A stretch of 64,000 nucleotides of DNA from Brachynemurus nebulosus (Eukaryota > Arthropoda > Insecta > Neuroptera > Myrmeleontidae): positions 3,342,672 to 3,406,671 of the forward strand of contig JAPWDM010000001.1 of assembly GCA_035578155.1 (NCBI GenBank). The letters run 5' to 3'. A program made the translations under genes and the position numbers. A model generated the notes under the pieces. The model was not told the DNA's origin. It was given only the letters and a program-made list of their open reading frames with translations, and did not search any database. Shown piece by piece: positions 36,625-49,072 of this stretch; position 1 is the stretch's first letter; each line of letters starts with the position of its first letter.

Positions 36625-38265
36625 CGCTCCTTTCACACAGTACGTTTTTCATCGTACAATAAGAAACTGCACAGTTGCATTTCTTTGGTGGAGTGAAGTG
36701 AAGAAGAGTATATGAGATTTGTCACATTACACGGTCACGGCAAAGTGACATTGTCATGCCGAGCAGTATCCGTCTCTTGCCACTAGAGTTTACGGTTGTC
36801 GTACGGTAGGTACTTTTAACTTACAATTAGTGGCATATGTAACTAAATGGAAGCTTTCCATGATTTCAGATTAGATAATTTTTAACGTACGGTAATAATA
36901 TTAGGGGAGAAGTGGTATGAAAGGGACAGTTCAAATTACGCGCTAAATACAAATCCCGTCAAATCAAACGTATTGGTGTTGTGTGGCAGCACCAGTGCAG
37001 ATATGTTTGTTCCTGACTTCAAGCTACTGTCATTTAAAACATGGTAATGCTGTGCTTGTAAATTTTTTATGTTCCATAGTAATTTCTTTTTAATCTTTTC
37101 GGAACGTTTTCTGATATACTGTAAGTATTTTTTGAAATGTTTGCAATTACATATATACAGTTAGTTATTCTTTCAACTAGAGAAAAACAACAGATTAGAT
37201 ATCTTTTAAATATAATTGTAGATTTAAAGGTTATATTTTTAATTTGGGTGTGATATTTATGAAAGGGACAGAGCAAACAAGTTATGAAAGGGACTACCTT
37301 TAAGAATAGTAATTTTGAATTAGTTTTATTTGAATATCCACATGTCACAATTCTTTCTCAGTTATTGTGTTTTGTTAGTGTTAATAATTAACTTTTTTAA
37401 ACTTTCTTCTTGTTTAAAAATTTCGAACAAAAATAATCAAATGAAGAACAATGATTTTAATTATTGATTACTAAAACCACGCAATTAACAATCATCGATT
37501 ACTGAAATCATTTGGTTATTTCCATTATTAAATCAAATTTATTAATATGTAAGTTCAGTAAGATGACCTGCGCAATAGTATGAACCATATGTCTTATGTA
37601 CATAAAGTGGAAATTTGAACAACATGAATGATATTCAGTATTGTCCCTTTCATAAATTATCATGTCCCTTGCAATACAGTCTATTGATGAAAGGGACAAA
37701 ATGCACTTTTTTAAAAACTGAGAAAAATTACAACTAATAACAAAGAAATGTTTATTATTGAATTTTATTTCAAGAGTAAGATAACTGAAGTTTCTAATTC
37801 CGTTCGTAAATATTCAATTTGTTATCTCGTTTATTTTCTAGAGCGCTCAAAACAAAAACGTCCCTTTCATGCCACTTCTCCCCTATTTTGTTGAATTACA
37901 TGTTAATTATTGACTTTTGTAAAATGGATGAAATTGATGCTGTATGTGATCGCCAACATTTCCAACTTTGTCATGTAATTAGTCAAAAAAAAAAAAGTAG
38001 TAGCCATCCGAAAATAATTAAAAAATTATTTTCGTTATATTTCAGGTCTTCAGGGAGTGGTAAAGTAATCCTGCTTCCTCTTTTCTCTGATTTATAGGAT
38101 TAACTTTAATAACATGCACTTGTTACTTGTGTAATATTGACAAATAAAATGAAAATATTCGACTTACAACGGCAAAAATTCGTACAGTATGAAAGCAAAA
38201 ATATCATGTTAAAAGGCATCCGGTTTTTTATCGTACAGTGAAAATTGTCCAATGTGAGAGGAGCC
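36625..38265. mobile_element. TIR element, CTCCTYTCACA ends, host of nested element
   Basis: The left end CGCTCCTTTCACACAGTACG pairs imperfectly with the right end, read inward as GGCTCCTCTCACATTGGACA. Both are followed by a TCGTAC/GTACGA block. The right subterminal region (AGTATGAAAGCAAAAATATC) recurs at 53208-53292. A clear target duplication is missing. Removing the insertion at 36904-37883 leaves about 660 bp. Confidence 0.55.
36904..37883. mobile_element. Pogo-like TA-flanked element with ATGAAAGGGAC motif
   Basis: A 980 bp element with TA at both edges (36902-36903, 37884-37885). Inverted ends match in 22 or more of 24 positions, GGGGAGAAGTGGYATGAAAG followed by GGAC. The terminal motif ATGAAAGGGAC recurs at 37259, 37284, 37643 (reverse), 37664 (reverse, partial) and 37687. 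The structure parallels 57035-57889, which retains pogo-type coding, so pogo assignment here is by analogy. It lies inside another TIR element. Minus frames at 37067-37348 and 37508-37699 have no recognisable domain. Confidence 0.75.
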
Positions 38266-38961
38266 ATAGCATGGTGAGAGAAAAAAAGAATAGAATAAAG
38301 TTTAATGGTCAGCTTCTGTTCTTTTGATAAAAGTAACCTATCATGTTCAGTGAGTGAACAATTTGCTTAAATATCTTGGGTTAATTTTTGGAACTGTGTT
38401 TGTATATTTGGTTTTTGTCTGCACAGCATGAAATGTATCTTGCCAAGTTTCTTATAATCAAAGAGTGCAATATTTAGTACACTTTTAATTTTTTAAATTT
38501 GAGCCTTTGTTTCACCTAAAATTAGAACTAAATCAATAAATGTTATCAGTATCTAAGATCGGTGAGAAAAATGACGGGCTCCTAGACACAACAAAGGATT
38601 TTAAAAAAGTTGTAAACATTTTTCCACAAAAATACAATTGAAAAACAAGAAAGAAATCATATTTTGATTTGATCCGGGTCCCTACCAAAGCCTTCAAGCC
38701 CCTTTTTTGGACCTATGTCCTCGAGCTACAGCCCCCCCCCCCCCCTTCACGCTTCATTCGTTGACTCTATTGGTACCTAAATGAAACAGTATGTGAAAGT
38801 GACAAGCTTAAAAATGTATGTATTCATTGATTCTTTTAGAGAAATTGAAGTTAGTTCCAAAGGAAGATTTTGGTAAAATAGAAAAATTAAAAATTTGATC
38901 CTACAAGTTAGTAGATTCCTGAGTAGAGTAAGGATTTAAAACTATAAGTATTAGTAAAACC
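38266..38961. other. AT-rich spacer with C-rich patch
   Basis: A GC-rich block near 38677-38746 ends in a 14-15 base C run after CCTCGAGCTACAGCC. A similar CCTCGAGGCTACAGCCG occurs at 59012, so this is a dispersed repeat fragment. Confidence 0.45.
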
Positions 38962-39142
38962 ACACTTTCAAAACAATTTCTTTGTTCAAAGAATAAAAAT
39001 TTTTTTGATTTTTTTTTTCTTGGAATCAAAAAAATAATTTTTTTGGGTCAAAGAAATATTTCTTTGACTACTGAAACAAATTTGAAAACTTTGATTCAAA
39101 GAAATATCTTTTTGATTCAAATTCTTTAAACAAAGAAAGTGT
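38962..39142. repeat. Small palindromic MITE-like repeat
   Basis: The ends ACACTTTC...TTTCTTTG and CAAAGAAAGTGT are inverted, about 180 bp apart. The interior is almost entirely reiterated TTCAAAGAAAT and its complement. No target duplication was established. Confidence 0.5.
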
Positions 39143-40396
39143 AGAAATCAACACTAGTTGTAAAATAAAACCGACTAATTACTATGGTGGTTTGTATCAC
39201 ATAATTTGTAAATTTCACTAACACTTAAAAAAAATAAAATTGAAATTCAGAATTAGAAAAAGATATGGAAACCACTCCTTTTCTGTACATTTATAACGAT
39301 CGAACAATATTGATTAAAAATAAACGAAATAAACGATTTTAATAATTATAATAATTAATAACATTTAAAATTTTTTATAAACTTATAATTGTAAATTTGT
39401 TGGAATATGATTTCTTCTATTTCATCGTTTTAATTTTATATTTGTATGTGTATAATTTAGTGATGTATAATAACCACGTGTTTGATATCTCAGCCCCAGC
39501 AGTAGGCCTTAATATGTACGTTGCTTTGTTAAATGTCCGCATGAACTACTACCTTTGTGGTTTGTCTGTCTGTTAATTTCTACTAAAAATAATTGTTATT
39601 TAAGTTGTTAACCTTTCCTTTTATTTTTTTATTTTTTACTAATTATACGTTCTGAATAAAATAGTTTTTTAGTTTCTTCTCTCAGGGAATTTCACAGCGG
39701 TGAGAATTTTATAAATTTTTTTTCGAATTTAAAAAAAAAATATAATTATTTCTTTAATTATAAGTGTTAAATGCTCTGCTGTTTTATACCTATTTTAAAT
39801 TTTACATTTTCACGGATTAGAGTGAATAACATATCTATGGTAGAATTATAAAGTCATCTATTTTTTTTATTTGAGTATTGAAAATTTCATTGATTTAAAA
39901 AAGTTGCTCGTAAAATTTTTTGCAACTAAATTTTCATATAGAAAGGTTGCCTATACAGGAAGGAAACTCTAGTATATTTTGGCTTGAATGTCCATAAATG
40001 TTTGAAATTCTTTACGTATTTTTTTAAAACTTTTTTACAAGGAATGTCAAGGAAGTGTACGCCTACACTTATGTTCAATTTAACTTATTTTGTGGTACCT
40101 AAAAATGTAACAAACATACTACCCTAATTGCATATTTAGGGGGTAAATATTTTTGCATATTTTTGGTCTTTTTCTTCAATGGTCAACAGATTTGGACTGA
40201 GGTTACATTAGTGTAGATTTTCTTCATTGGGATTATACCTATTATTTTTAATCGATTAAACACTTCTCACAGTGGGTTTATCAAACTTTTATAAGTATCA
40301 TAGCTCAAGAGCTGTCTCAGAACATGATATTTCCTCACAAGAAAATAAGTGGTGAGTTAGATAAAAACTCTTAACTTTTTTCCGAACCCTCTACCA
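39143..40396. other. AT-rich spacer
   Basis: No supportable feature. Confidence 0.5.
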
Positions 40397-40470
40397 ACAG
40401 CTACGGGCTCTTTTCTCGAGCCTGGCCCTCGGGGCTCCAATCCCCGCTATCGCATCCTCTCGTCGGGCCT
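40397..40470 (+). repeat. GC-rich dispersed module, second copy
   Basis: CAACAGCTACGGGCTCTTTT...GGGGCTCCAATCCCCGCTAT...CTCTCGTCGGGCCTG matches the module at about 15778-15853. Unknown family. Confidence 0.5.
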
Positions 40471-40996
40471 GGATTGGAACCTGATAACTGTTCCGATACT
40501 AGCGAAAAAATAGATGTTAATTATAGAAGGGCAACATCGAGTACTTGATGGATCCTGAAAATATAATTTTTCAGAAAATTTTTGAAAAGGTGTTTTACCT
40601 CCTAAATATAGAATTGTGCGCGTACAAATGTAGTATGTCTGTTATTTTGTTAAGTACTATAATATACGTTAAAATAAACGAAATCCTGGAAGGACATAAT
40701 TTTCTTGACTTTTCTTATTAGAATAACTTTGAGAATGAATAACTAATATTCGAAATAATTGTCACAAATTTGACCAACTAAAGTACTTATTTTATTCGTG
40801 GAATGCAAAAAATCTATCTTCTGATTGTCTTTTTTTTAAAAAAAAAAAAAAAAAGAAACTCTTAATACACTTCGATTGTACAGGAAAAGATGTTTACATA
40901 TTTACGGATACAGTCACACAAAAGGACATCTTTTTAAAATTAGTGTAAAAACATTGTAGTTTCGGAATTAGAGTTTCGGATTTTGAGTTTCGGAAT

Positions 40997-41688
40997 TAGA
41001 GATGTCGATTTTAAATCGATTAATCGAAAATCGATTAATCGAAGGTTAAAAAATCGATTCTTTTTTCGATTTTTCTCATTTGAATCGATTCATGAATCGA
41101 TTATTAAAAGTAAGAGATCGATAACCGATTTTTTCCCAAAAAAAAAACTTCATTTTAATAGTAATTCTACAAAGAAACATGTGTTAAAATGAAACACCAA
41201 AAACTCTAATGTTAATTGTCACTTTTTACTTGTTATATCAACGAACTCCTCCTATGGCTCTATATAAGTCAGACTATTATACTACAAAAGGAAGGAAGAG
41301 ACCACCTATCTGTGAAAACGACGATCCTAGAAAACATTTTTTTGTCAATTTGTTTGAATTTTTTGAATAAACTTGGTTCAATTCGTGGTATTCGTCCTAC
41401 ATATTCAATTGCCTTATTTTTTATAATTCTAATTGAAAAGTTAACTCACTCATCGCCTTTACAAATATACTACCTTACAAGGCGTTTTTACATGATATTA
41501 CCGATATTACCTATGTACTATCAAGTAAGTCCCTTAAACAAAAATTATCAGCTAATTTTATTAAACTTTTCAAAATTTCGATTTTTTAGATCGATCTCAC
41601 AGAATCGATTTTTTTTTAATCGATTTTTTTGATTTAGATTTCAATCGATCCAAAAATCGATCTTCTTTTTGGAGAATCGACATCTCTA
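40997..41688. mobile_element. hAT-like element with reiterated AATCGAT
   Basis: Ends are inverted, TAGAGATGTCGATT and AATCGACATCTCTA. The flanks TTTCGGAAT and TTTCGGAT are near-identical, as expected for an 8 bp duplication, though TTTCGGA also recurs in the left flank by itself. AATCGATT and ATCGATTTTTT are repeated many times at both ends. The middle holds a 138-codon open frame (41216-41632) whose second half reads into the terminal repeat. It shows no hAT motif and I do not accept it as a gene. Confidence 0.7.
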
Positions 41689-41696
41689 TTTCGGAT

Positions 41697-42439
41697 ACTT
41701 TATAATGTTGGAAAGTTAAAAATCCCAGTTTGTCTATTGAAAATCTAAAAGTCGATAACCTTAAATTACTTTTGATTGAAACGAATAATAAAAAGCTACT
41801 AATTCAAAAATTATAAAATATAATTTTTTTATTTATTTTATTTTTGTATTTGAGTGATGAATTAAGAAAAAATGCAGTATGTATACCTATACGAACGGAT
41901 ACCTGATGTTTGCCAGAATCTATATCTACTACCACCTATATACAATAATATAAAGGTACCTATATAAAAAAGTTACTGGCTATCCTTTCAATAATTATGA
42001 AACCCTATAATTTTTGATAAGGTGGACGCCTACTACAAGTTTCCATTGGATTATAAACGAACTCAACTAGCAATTATATGGGTATACGTTTATATGTGAT
42101 GGCTATACAATTTTTATAAAATTATAACATTATTAAAAATATTAAGCGCCCTATCAAAATGTAGTTCATTAAATTTAATAGCTTCGTAAAAATGACGTGT
42201 GTGCATCATCTTTTAAGCAATGAGTGTTTTCGATCAGAGATCAGAAAGATCAGGGGGAAATATTTTGGCAAACTTTTGAATAGTTTGCAATATATTATAT
42301 AAATGCATTTTATCAAATATTTCATTTTGATCAACTTTCATTTAATTTGTCACTCTATTTGATTTTCTAGAATTTAATTTTTATCGAAATAAGTGTGAAT
42401 GTATTTCCTAAAGTAAAATTATACCTACTTAATAAATTT
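41697..42439. other. AT-rich spacer
   Basis: Possibly includes the 5' part of the Helitron-like element that ends at 42982, but I cannot place a start. No gene. Confidence 0.4.
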
Positions 42440-42982
42440 CTAACACCGACTGACAGACAACACACAGCCTAAACCGTTGGGTTTAGAAGAATGAAATTTT
42501 GGATAGGAGTTCCCTAAGATGTAACGTAGGTGAGCAATAAGAAAGGATTTTTGAAAATTCGTCCCCTAAGTGGGTTTAATAGGGGATGAAAATTTGTACG
42601 TAAATTTGTTATTTTTGAAGTTAGTGGTATATAAGAATATGTTACTATGGCTATCAAAATAAAATAATATCTTATACACTGACTGAAAGACAACGCATAG
42701 CCTAAACTATTGGGTTTAGAAGGACGAAATTTAGCACAGAAGATATAAAGATTGGTTTTTAGGCTTCTATTTACAAATAAAAGGCAGTTGTGTAAACGTT
42801 TAGGGAAATTCATTTCTTAAGGGGTTAAAAGAGGAAATGAAAGTTCGCATGGGAAGTTCGTCATTTTTGAAATTAGAAACGTGGAAATTGGTATTCAGGC
42901 TCTTGAAAAACACTTAAACTGAGCAGTAAGTACCTAATAAAAAGATGTTACCGATGGGAAATCCCATCGGGTATACGACTAG
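42440..42982 (+). mobile_element. Helitron-like element, hairpin plus CTAG end
   Basis: The 3' end shows the perfect 20-base hairpin CCGATGGGAAATCCCATCGG (42951-42970), then GTATACGA, then CTAG (42979-42982) before a T, which is a classic Helitron terminus. The body has two diverged ~229 bp units, from GACTGACAGACAACACACAG at 42450 and GACTGAAAGACAACGCATAG at 42680. It aligns with the minus-strand element at 28156-29440. No Rep/helicase coding. The 5' end is not resolved. Confidence 0.75.
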
Positions 42983-43395
42983 TCTATATACAAGGTGTTC
43001 CTAAATTTTTGGGTTGCAGCGCCAAATTGTAAATACCAAAATATTTGCCGGTTTCAAAAAAAAAAAAAAAAAAAAAAAAATCTACAAAACAAAAAGAGAA
43101 AAGGGAACAACTGAGACTAACTATGGGGCGACTCTCTCAAACACAATATTATTGACAAACTAAATTGATAAAAGTACTAAACATTACATATAAAAATATA
43201 TAAATGATACTAAGTGTGTTCGGCAGAAAAAATTCTTCAAAGCGCTTCAGTCCACTTCAAATTGCTGATTAATTTTCTGTCGGGACGGAAATTAAGTGAT
43301 ACGCAGTTGCGTTTCGCGCAAAATTAAAATTTTACTGTGATGATTCTTCAATAACATGATCTATATAATGTTAATAAAATACAAAACTTTTTACT
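42983..43395. other. Spacer with poly-A retroposon-like tail
   Basis: ACAAGGTGTTCCTAAATTTT at 42990 resembles a common insect element terminus. A 26-base A run follows (about 43055-43080). Confidence 0.4.
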
Positions 43396-43525
43396 ACTAG
43401 TCGAGTCATCGAGGGAGCTTCGGCATCGATACTAGCGGACTGATAGGTCGTGGGCTCGAATGCTGTGTCCGGCTATGCTCGTGAAGGTTTTTTGTACTTT
43501 TCCTTCACAATTTCAAATGAATATT
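43396..43525 (+). repeat. Possible tRNA-derived SINE
   Basis: The stretch AGCGGACTGATAGGTCGTGG, then GCTCGAATGC, resembles the anticodon arm and B-box region of a tRNA head. It is followed by GTGTCCGGC and a T-rich part. The A-box region is not clear, so this is tentative. Confidence 0.4.
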
Positions 43526-43551
43526 GGTATGGTAATGAATACGGCTGCAGA

Positions 43552-43554
<3 letters not shown>

Positions 43555-43619
<65 letters not shown>
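43555..43619. repeat. (TA)n microsatellite
   Basis: About 32 TA units; overlapping Tyr-Ile frames on both strands are artefacts. Confidence 0.95.
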
Positions 43620-43623
<4 letters not shown>

Positions 43624-43866
43624 CGATAATAGTACCGATATTATTTGATTTCCTGTCAAAAGATTTCAACATTTTCCTGTAATTCGATGAGTTTAACCTG
43701 CATATCCTCAGAAACACTTTACGGATCATAAACCAATAGATCAGAAAATAAATTCTTTCTCATCATTTTTAGGACTGTAGGCCATATTTTTAGGATTCCA
43801 TGTCAATGTGATGGTTTTAATACTAACAGTATTAATTAGAAAGTTAATATAGAAACTGTTCTGTAA

Positions 43867-44263
43867 GGCTGGTCGTCCTTTGGATACGGAAACGTGGGAT
43901 ATTTGATTCAGACGATTACGCACGTTTGTCTTCTTTTAATTTTTTTTCTCAAGCTATAGATGCTATAAAAATACGCAAAAAACAATTTATGGCACGTAAT
44001 ATGCAAAGGTGCACAGTTATGATTGTAATTTACCTTCAGTTTTATTTCAATAAAAATAAAAATCGGGCTTCTTCGCGCGACAAAATCCAAACAAAATTGG
44101 ATCTGTTGGCACGTCGCATATATACGCACGAAAACGAACGAACGAGACGCTTTCAATGGACGAGGATGTATAGCTTCACAGGTGTTTGGATCGTTCGTGC
44201 GTTTTCATGCGTATTCGTCCGAATTAAATATCGCACGTTTTCGCATCCAAAGGACGACCAGCC
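43867..44263. mobile_element. PIF/Harbinger-like MITE, GGCTGGTCG ends
   Basis: A 397 bp element flanked by TAA (43864-43866 and 44264-44266). Inverted ends match in about 39 of 43 positions, beginning GGCTGGTCGTCCTTTGGAT. A TAA target and GG-starting ends fit PIF/Harbinger. Blocks such as CGCACGAAAACG and CGTTCGTGCGTTTTC are reiterated near the right end. The open frame at 43926-44276 runs through the element and has no recognisable domain. Confidence 0.88.
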
Positions 44264-44266
44264 TAA

Positions 44267-45328
44267 GAAGCAGTAAAGTCCAAAAAAACAATTAATTATT
44301 TTTGCCGAATTCCTTGAATATTTACAATGTAAATTTTACATTTTCAGATAAATGTCCCATATTTGTCGTAATATTCAATCTGTTTTATTATCTATATGCA
44401 GTAAAAATAAGTATACGTAAACCTATATTATGTATATAGGTTTATATATAATATATACCCATATAATATTTTGTTATAAATGTATGTTTGTAAGCCATAC
44501 TTGAATAATGACTAATGGCAGAATTTTAATGAAACCAACCACCAGTTTTGAATTTAAAATAAGAAGAAAAACGATATTAAAACCGTAATTTATTTCGTTT
44601 TGAAAAAAAAATATGAAGATAAAATAATCTTATAATAGCTGGACAACACAGAAACTCATCAAAAACTGTGATTATACTTTAATATATTCAGAAATGTTGA
44701 TTAGTTTCAAAAGAGGATTCACTCTTTCTTGAATCAACTCTACTTACTACAAACATAATATACCAAATCATACTATGTGTAATAAAAGTCGATATTATGT
44801 GAATATATTATAACACATTTTTATATTTGAATGAATTCTTTTTTTTTTCCATTTTGAATATTTATATATTTTATTATATTAGGTACCAAAATTATGTATT
44901 TGGTTTTTATGAATATTAAATAATTCCACTGTAGGTATATATAGGTTGGTTTTGAATAATAAATTAATTTTCAACTAGAAATATCTTTAATGGTATCTTG
45001 TCGATATGTTTTGATGTCCGCCTAACCCAAATATAAAAATTAAATCAGATTAAGCGATTTTGGTATCAGTAATCAGTCCAAGTCTTGCTCTATCATTCCA
45101 AGTTTCGCTACTTTTACTTTCAGAGTATTTGAATGTAAGTAGTTAACATAGTTCTATTTAGTTCTAGAAAATTTCCAAATTTTATGTGCTTATTATTTAG
45201 GATGTTATTATTTACTCTTACAATTTTGATAAAACAATTTTGTCATATAATTACATATATAAACAAAAGCTCCACGCAATTTGAAGACGATTCATTGTTC
45301 AGTTTCTGAGATAATGTAAAAATACTAT
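44267..45328. other. AT-rich spacer
   Basis: No supportable feature. Confidence 0.5.
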
Positions 45329-45540
45329 GTAAATTAAAAATCACAAAGTGATTGAAAAAATTATCTGGATCGGCCGGGAATCGAACCCAGGATCTCCTGG
45401 TAACTAATTAGGTGTGCTATCCATTACACTATCGATCTTTTGCTCGACAGGCGCCCGATACAGACAACATTCAATCACCTATGTGTATGTACTCTCTATA
45501 ATGCGAGAAGCAGTTACAACTTTTTTCAATTTCAAATATT
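45329..45540 (-). repeat. tRNA-derived repeat (SINE-like), copy 1
   Basis: Read on the minus strand, a tRNA-like domain (45367-45438) is preceded by TTGTCTGTATCGGGCGCCTG and followed by GATAATTTTTTCAATCACTT. The whole unit recurs 362 bp downstream and, decayed, at 15999. It behaves as an interspersed or locally duplicated tRNA-headed repeat rather than an isolated tRNA gene. Confidence 0.7.
45367..45438 (-). pseudogene. tRNA-like sequence, anticodon position AGT
   Basis: On the minus strand the 72-base domain has an A box (TAGTGTAATGG), a D arm (GTGT/GCAC), an anticodon loop TTAGTTA giving AGT (Thr-type), a T arm (CTGGG TTCGATT CCCGG) and a B box identical to GGTTCGATTCC. Two A-C mismatches in the anticodon stem and two at the acceptor-stem ends argue against a working tRNA. 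The second copy has a perfect anticodon stem (CCTGG/CCAGG) but has lost the 3' acceptor strand. Confidence 0.65.
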
Positions 45541-45690
45541 ATCGAGTGCTTGTGAAACACTACTACGTATGACAGACTTTTTGTCTGCATTTAAAACACA
45601 CGTAGTATTCATATGTTCACTTAACGTTCAGTTAAACTGAAACTTTAAGCACTCGACTTTCTTTGGTTAACATGACCAAAAAACCACATA

Positions 45691-45873
45691 TGTAAATTAA
45701 AAATCACAAAGTAATTGAAAAAATTATCCGGGAATCGAAACCAGGCTCTCCTGGTAACTAGCCAGGTGTGCTATCCATTACACCATCGATCCTTTGCTCG
45801 ACAGGCGCCCGATACAGACAACATTCAATCACCTATGTTTCAATACCAACTTTTTTCAATTCCAAAAATACTA
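45691..45873 (-). repeat. tRNA-derived repeat (SINE-like), copy 2
   Basis: The same unit as at 45329, with the tRNA-like part at about 45729-45792. The anticodon stem is intact with loop CTAGTTA, but about nine bases covering the 3' acceptor strand are deleted and the B box is GTTTCGATTCC. Two overlapping plus-strand frames (45715-45993, 45768-45971) are incidental. Confidence 0.7.
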
Positions 45874-46891
45874 GACAAAAATGTTTTTCTGTCATTATTT
45901 TGTTCACTGATACACCGATCACTGATACAGAATGGACAGAAAGAACACCAGTCACAGTATTCGAATTCTAAAGTTAATAATATTAATTCATAATTTTGTG
46001 TGCATATATGTATATCTCTACTACCTTAGAAAGAAGTGTGAATTTAAGACTATATTATAGGGTGAAAAGCATTTCTAGTGCTAATGGTTTTCAATTTGAG
46101 AATGGAAATACATTTCTTTGCTTCTCAGAAAGTATTAATTCAGAATAGTAATTCTATATTTTCAATATTTTTGATTTAAAGACATATTTTTACATATAAA
46201 TTATAATTTTTAATTAAATAGAAAGACAAGTGATACTTTACAATCAAATGTTAAATTCAGGCCCCTTTTAAGGCTTTAGGAGATAATAAAAAACAAGTAA
46301 AGGATCAAGTGCATGAAGGAATCAGATTATATTTTTATAATTTTCCAGGAAAAGCCTTTGAATGTAGGTATTGGTTCCATATCCGGAAGTAATGGAATTA
46401 AATTTTATTTCATGATAAGTCAGTACAGGATGCTTTTAAATTTTACAGAATATGTATGGTTTTCTGAAAATAGGTAACTCCTTCGATCCTTTGTCCCTTC
46501 AGTTCTATGGTTTATATTTACTGTTTCGTTAAAGGTGAAAATTTTATTAAAGACATTTCGTGAGTGTTTTTGTAATCGTATCATATCGATAATAAAATTT
46601 TTTCTTAAGATAGTAATTGAGTATGAATATAAGTTATTTGTAAAAGAAAATTTACTTTAGTTGGTATTCGAATGTAATCTTACTTATGTTTCATACTATT
46701 TTCTCATATTGTCGGAATTGGAATAATTGATAAACTTTTTGCTCGCATCTATGAAAATTCCTATTTTTTTTTTAACAAATGGCATTAAAATAATTTTGGC
46801 ACTATTACCCCACAATTAGAGGAAAATGTGTTTGCATATCAATAACACTTCTTTTTTGAAATAAAAACTTTAAAAACCATGAAATTAATTA
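45874..46891. other. AT-rich spacer
   Basis: No supportable feature. Confidence 0.5.
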
Positions 46892-46895
46892 TTAA

Positions 46896-47675
46896 CGGGA
46901 GGCTTACTTGAGCGTCGTTAAAAAAAATCGATTTTTTTGCAGAAATTGGTAGCTAATTATGTGTAGAATATGTTCCCAAAGTGATTTTGCTGAAAATAAT
47001 TTAAAAAAAAAGATTTTTTCACATTAGCCGAATCCAGCTTTTTATAAAAAAAACTCAAAAAACGTAGTTCACGCAATAATGAGTATTAAATATAAAATTT
47101 TGAAAATACGTTTCTTTATATATATTTTATAAAATCTCGGAACCACGTTGGAACTGGTTGACATAATAACTCAAAAACTATTCGATGGATCCTTTTTTTA
47201 ATTTTTTTATTTTAAAGAAAATTCAATTCTCCGGCACCTATACCTAAGTCCGATATACTTTCAATATTTTTTATTTTTTTTTTTATTTTACTTTAAAGAG
47301 CGAAAAATAAGACTAAAATCGTAATCAAAAGTTCTCACATCCGCCATTTTTTTTTCTTTCAGCAATTTATTGATATTATAGCTATAGGTGCCGGTACTCT
47401 TCATATATTTTATAAATCTTTTTTGTTTTTGGATTTCAGTGGTTTATTACCGGCGCTATGATGTCAACCAACAAGGCATCGGATTTTCGGATCGTCACAC
47501 TGCACTATCTATAAAATGTACAATTTTTTATATTTTTCATTGAAAAATTTTCATTTTATAAGTTAATACTTGATAAATATGTGTACAAAAATTGAAATTG
47601 ATATTTGCTTCCATTCTTGAGAAAAAAATTCTAGAAAAATACATAATTTTTAAGGACTCTCGAGTAAACCTCCCC
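46896..47675. mobile_element. TTAA-target MITE, 780 bp
   Basis: TTAA at 46892-46895 and 47676-47679. Inverted ends CGGGAGGCTTACTTGAG and GGGGAGGTTTACTCGAG match in 14 of 17 positions. The interior has no transposase. The termini differ from the other TTAA elements, so this is a separate family. Confidence 0.78.
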
Positions 47676-47679
47676 TTAA

Positions 47680-48167
47680 TTTGATAAAATTAATAATTAT
47701 TAAACAGTTAGAGCAATGTTGTTAAAAACTTCCTCTTTGCTTCCACTTTTTATATTGGTTGATGACAAAAATTATGATTGATTTTTATTAGTAAGCTATT
47801 GACTTTATAATTCTTTCTAGTTACTTATTACGTATTACTTACTTACGTCTTATATGCCTATTAGGCGAGACTGATATAAGAAAATTTACTAATAAATACA
47901 CAGCGAACACTTTGGTTATAATATTGCTTGCCAATGCGTATACATATGTACGTATACGACGATTTTTACGTAGGCACATCGTGATTCGCCTTTAGCTATC
48001 GTTATAAGATGCTAATAAACACTTGCACTATTGAGCGCACCACATTGTGGGTAGAGTTGAGCCAAAATTGATTTTTAAAAAATTGAGAAATTAGTTTTTC
48101 TCTCAAATTTTAAACTCTATTCAAATTTCGAATGTAAAATGTTGACAATTGGATGGAAAAGCTTGTT
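47680..48167. other. AT-rich spacer
   Basis: No supportable feature. Confidence 0.5.
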
Positions 48168-48600
48168 TTAAGGGGGTATTATAGTCTAGAGGTCTCTAGT
48201 CTAGAGGCTCAATTTTTAAGTGATTTTACGGGCTTAATAAAAAAAAACCAGTAGGTTAACATTTTTAGTATCCATTTTTTTACCAGTTTTTTTTTAAAAA
48301 TTCAAAATTGAAATTAGTACAGGTCGGCAAAGTGGGGACTCAAAGAAAAAGGTGTCTTCTGGTTGACGTGATTTCAATCCTCCTGGTGATCTGAAACATA
48401 ATATTTTAGTTAATTCTTAATAAACAAGGATGTAGAATTAGCCGGACGTAGCCGATTTTCAAAAATAAATTTTTTCACAAAATGACGTCCATTACGAAAA
48501 AATCATTTTTTCGCTTCCTTTTTTCATTTTGGAAATTTGTTAGAAATAGTAAAAAAAAATCCAAAAACCCCTACGTCGCGTCGGGCCAATTTTAGCGAGT

Positions 48601-48817
<217 letters not shown>

Positions 48818-49072
48818 AATTATACATATATTAGAACTTGAGATATCATGTCAACCGTATCGAAAAATGTATGTAGTTTCAAGTAATTTATATTAAAAAT
48901 TTGAATTTAATTCTGAAAAGATACACAGTATACAGGGACAAAATCACCATAACTCCGAAAATAATTCGAATTTTGGTAAGTCCTTTTAGAGCCTTATTCT
49001 TAAAGGTCTGAATTTTGAAAATATGAAAAAAAATCGATTTTTTCGAATTTCTAGACTAGAATACTGCTTTAA

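Noticed and set aside
41216..41632. 138-codon frame inside the hAT-like element
   Set aside because: No zinc-finger, catalytic or dimerisation motif of hAT transposase is visible, and the C-terminal part translates the AATCGAT terminal repeats.
45367..45438. Functional tRNA-Thr gene
   Set aside because: The anticodon stem and acceptor stem contain mismatches and the sequence belongs to a repeat with two other damaged copies.
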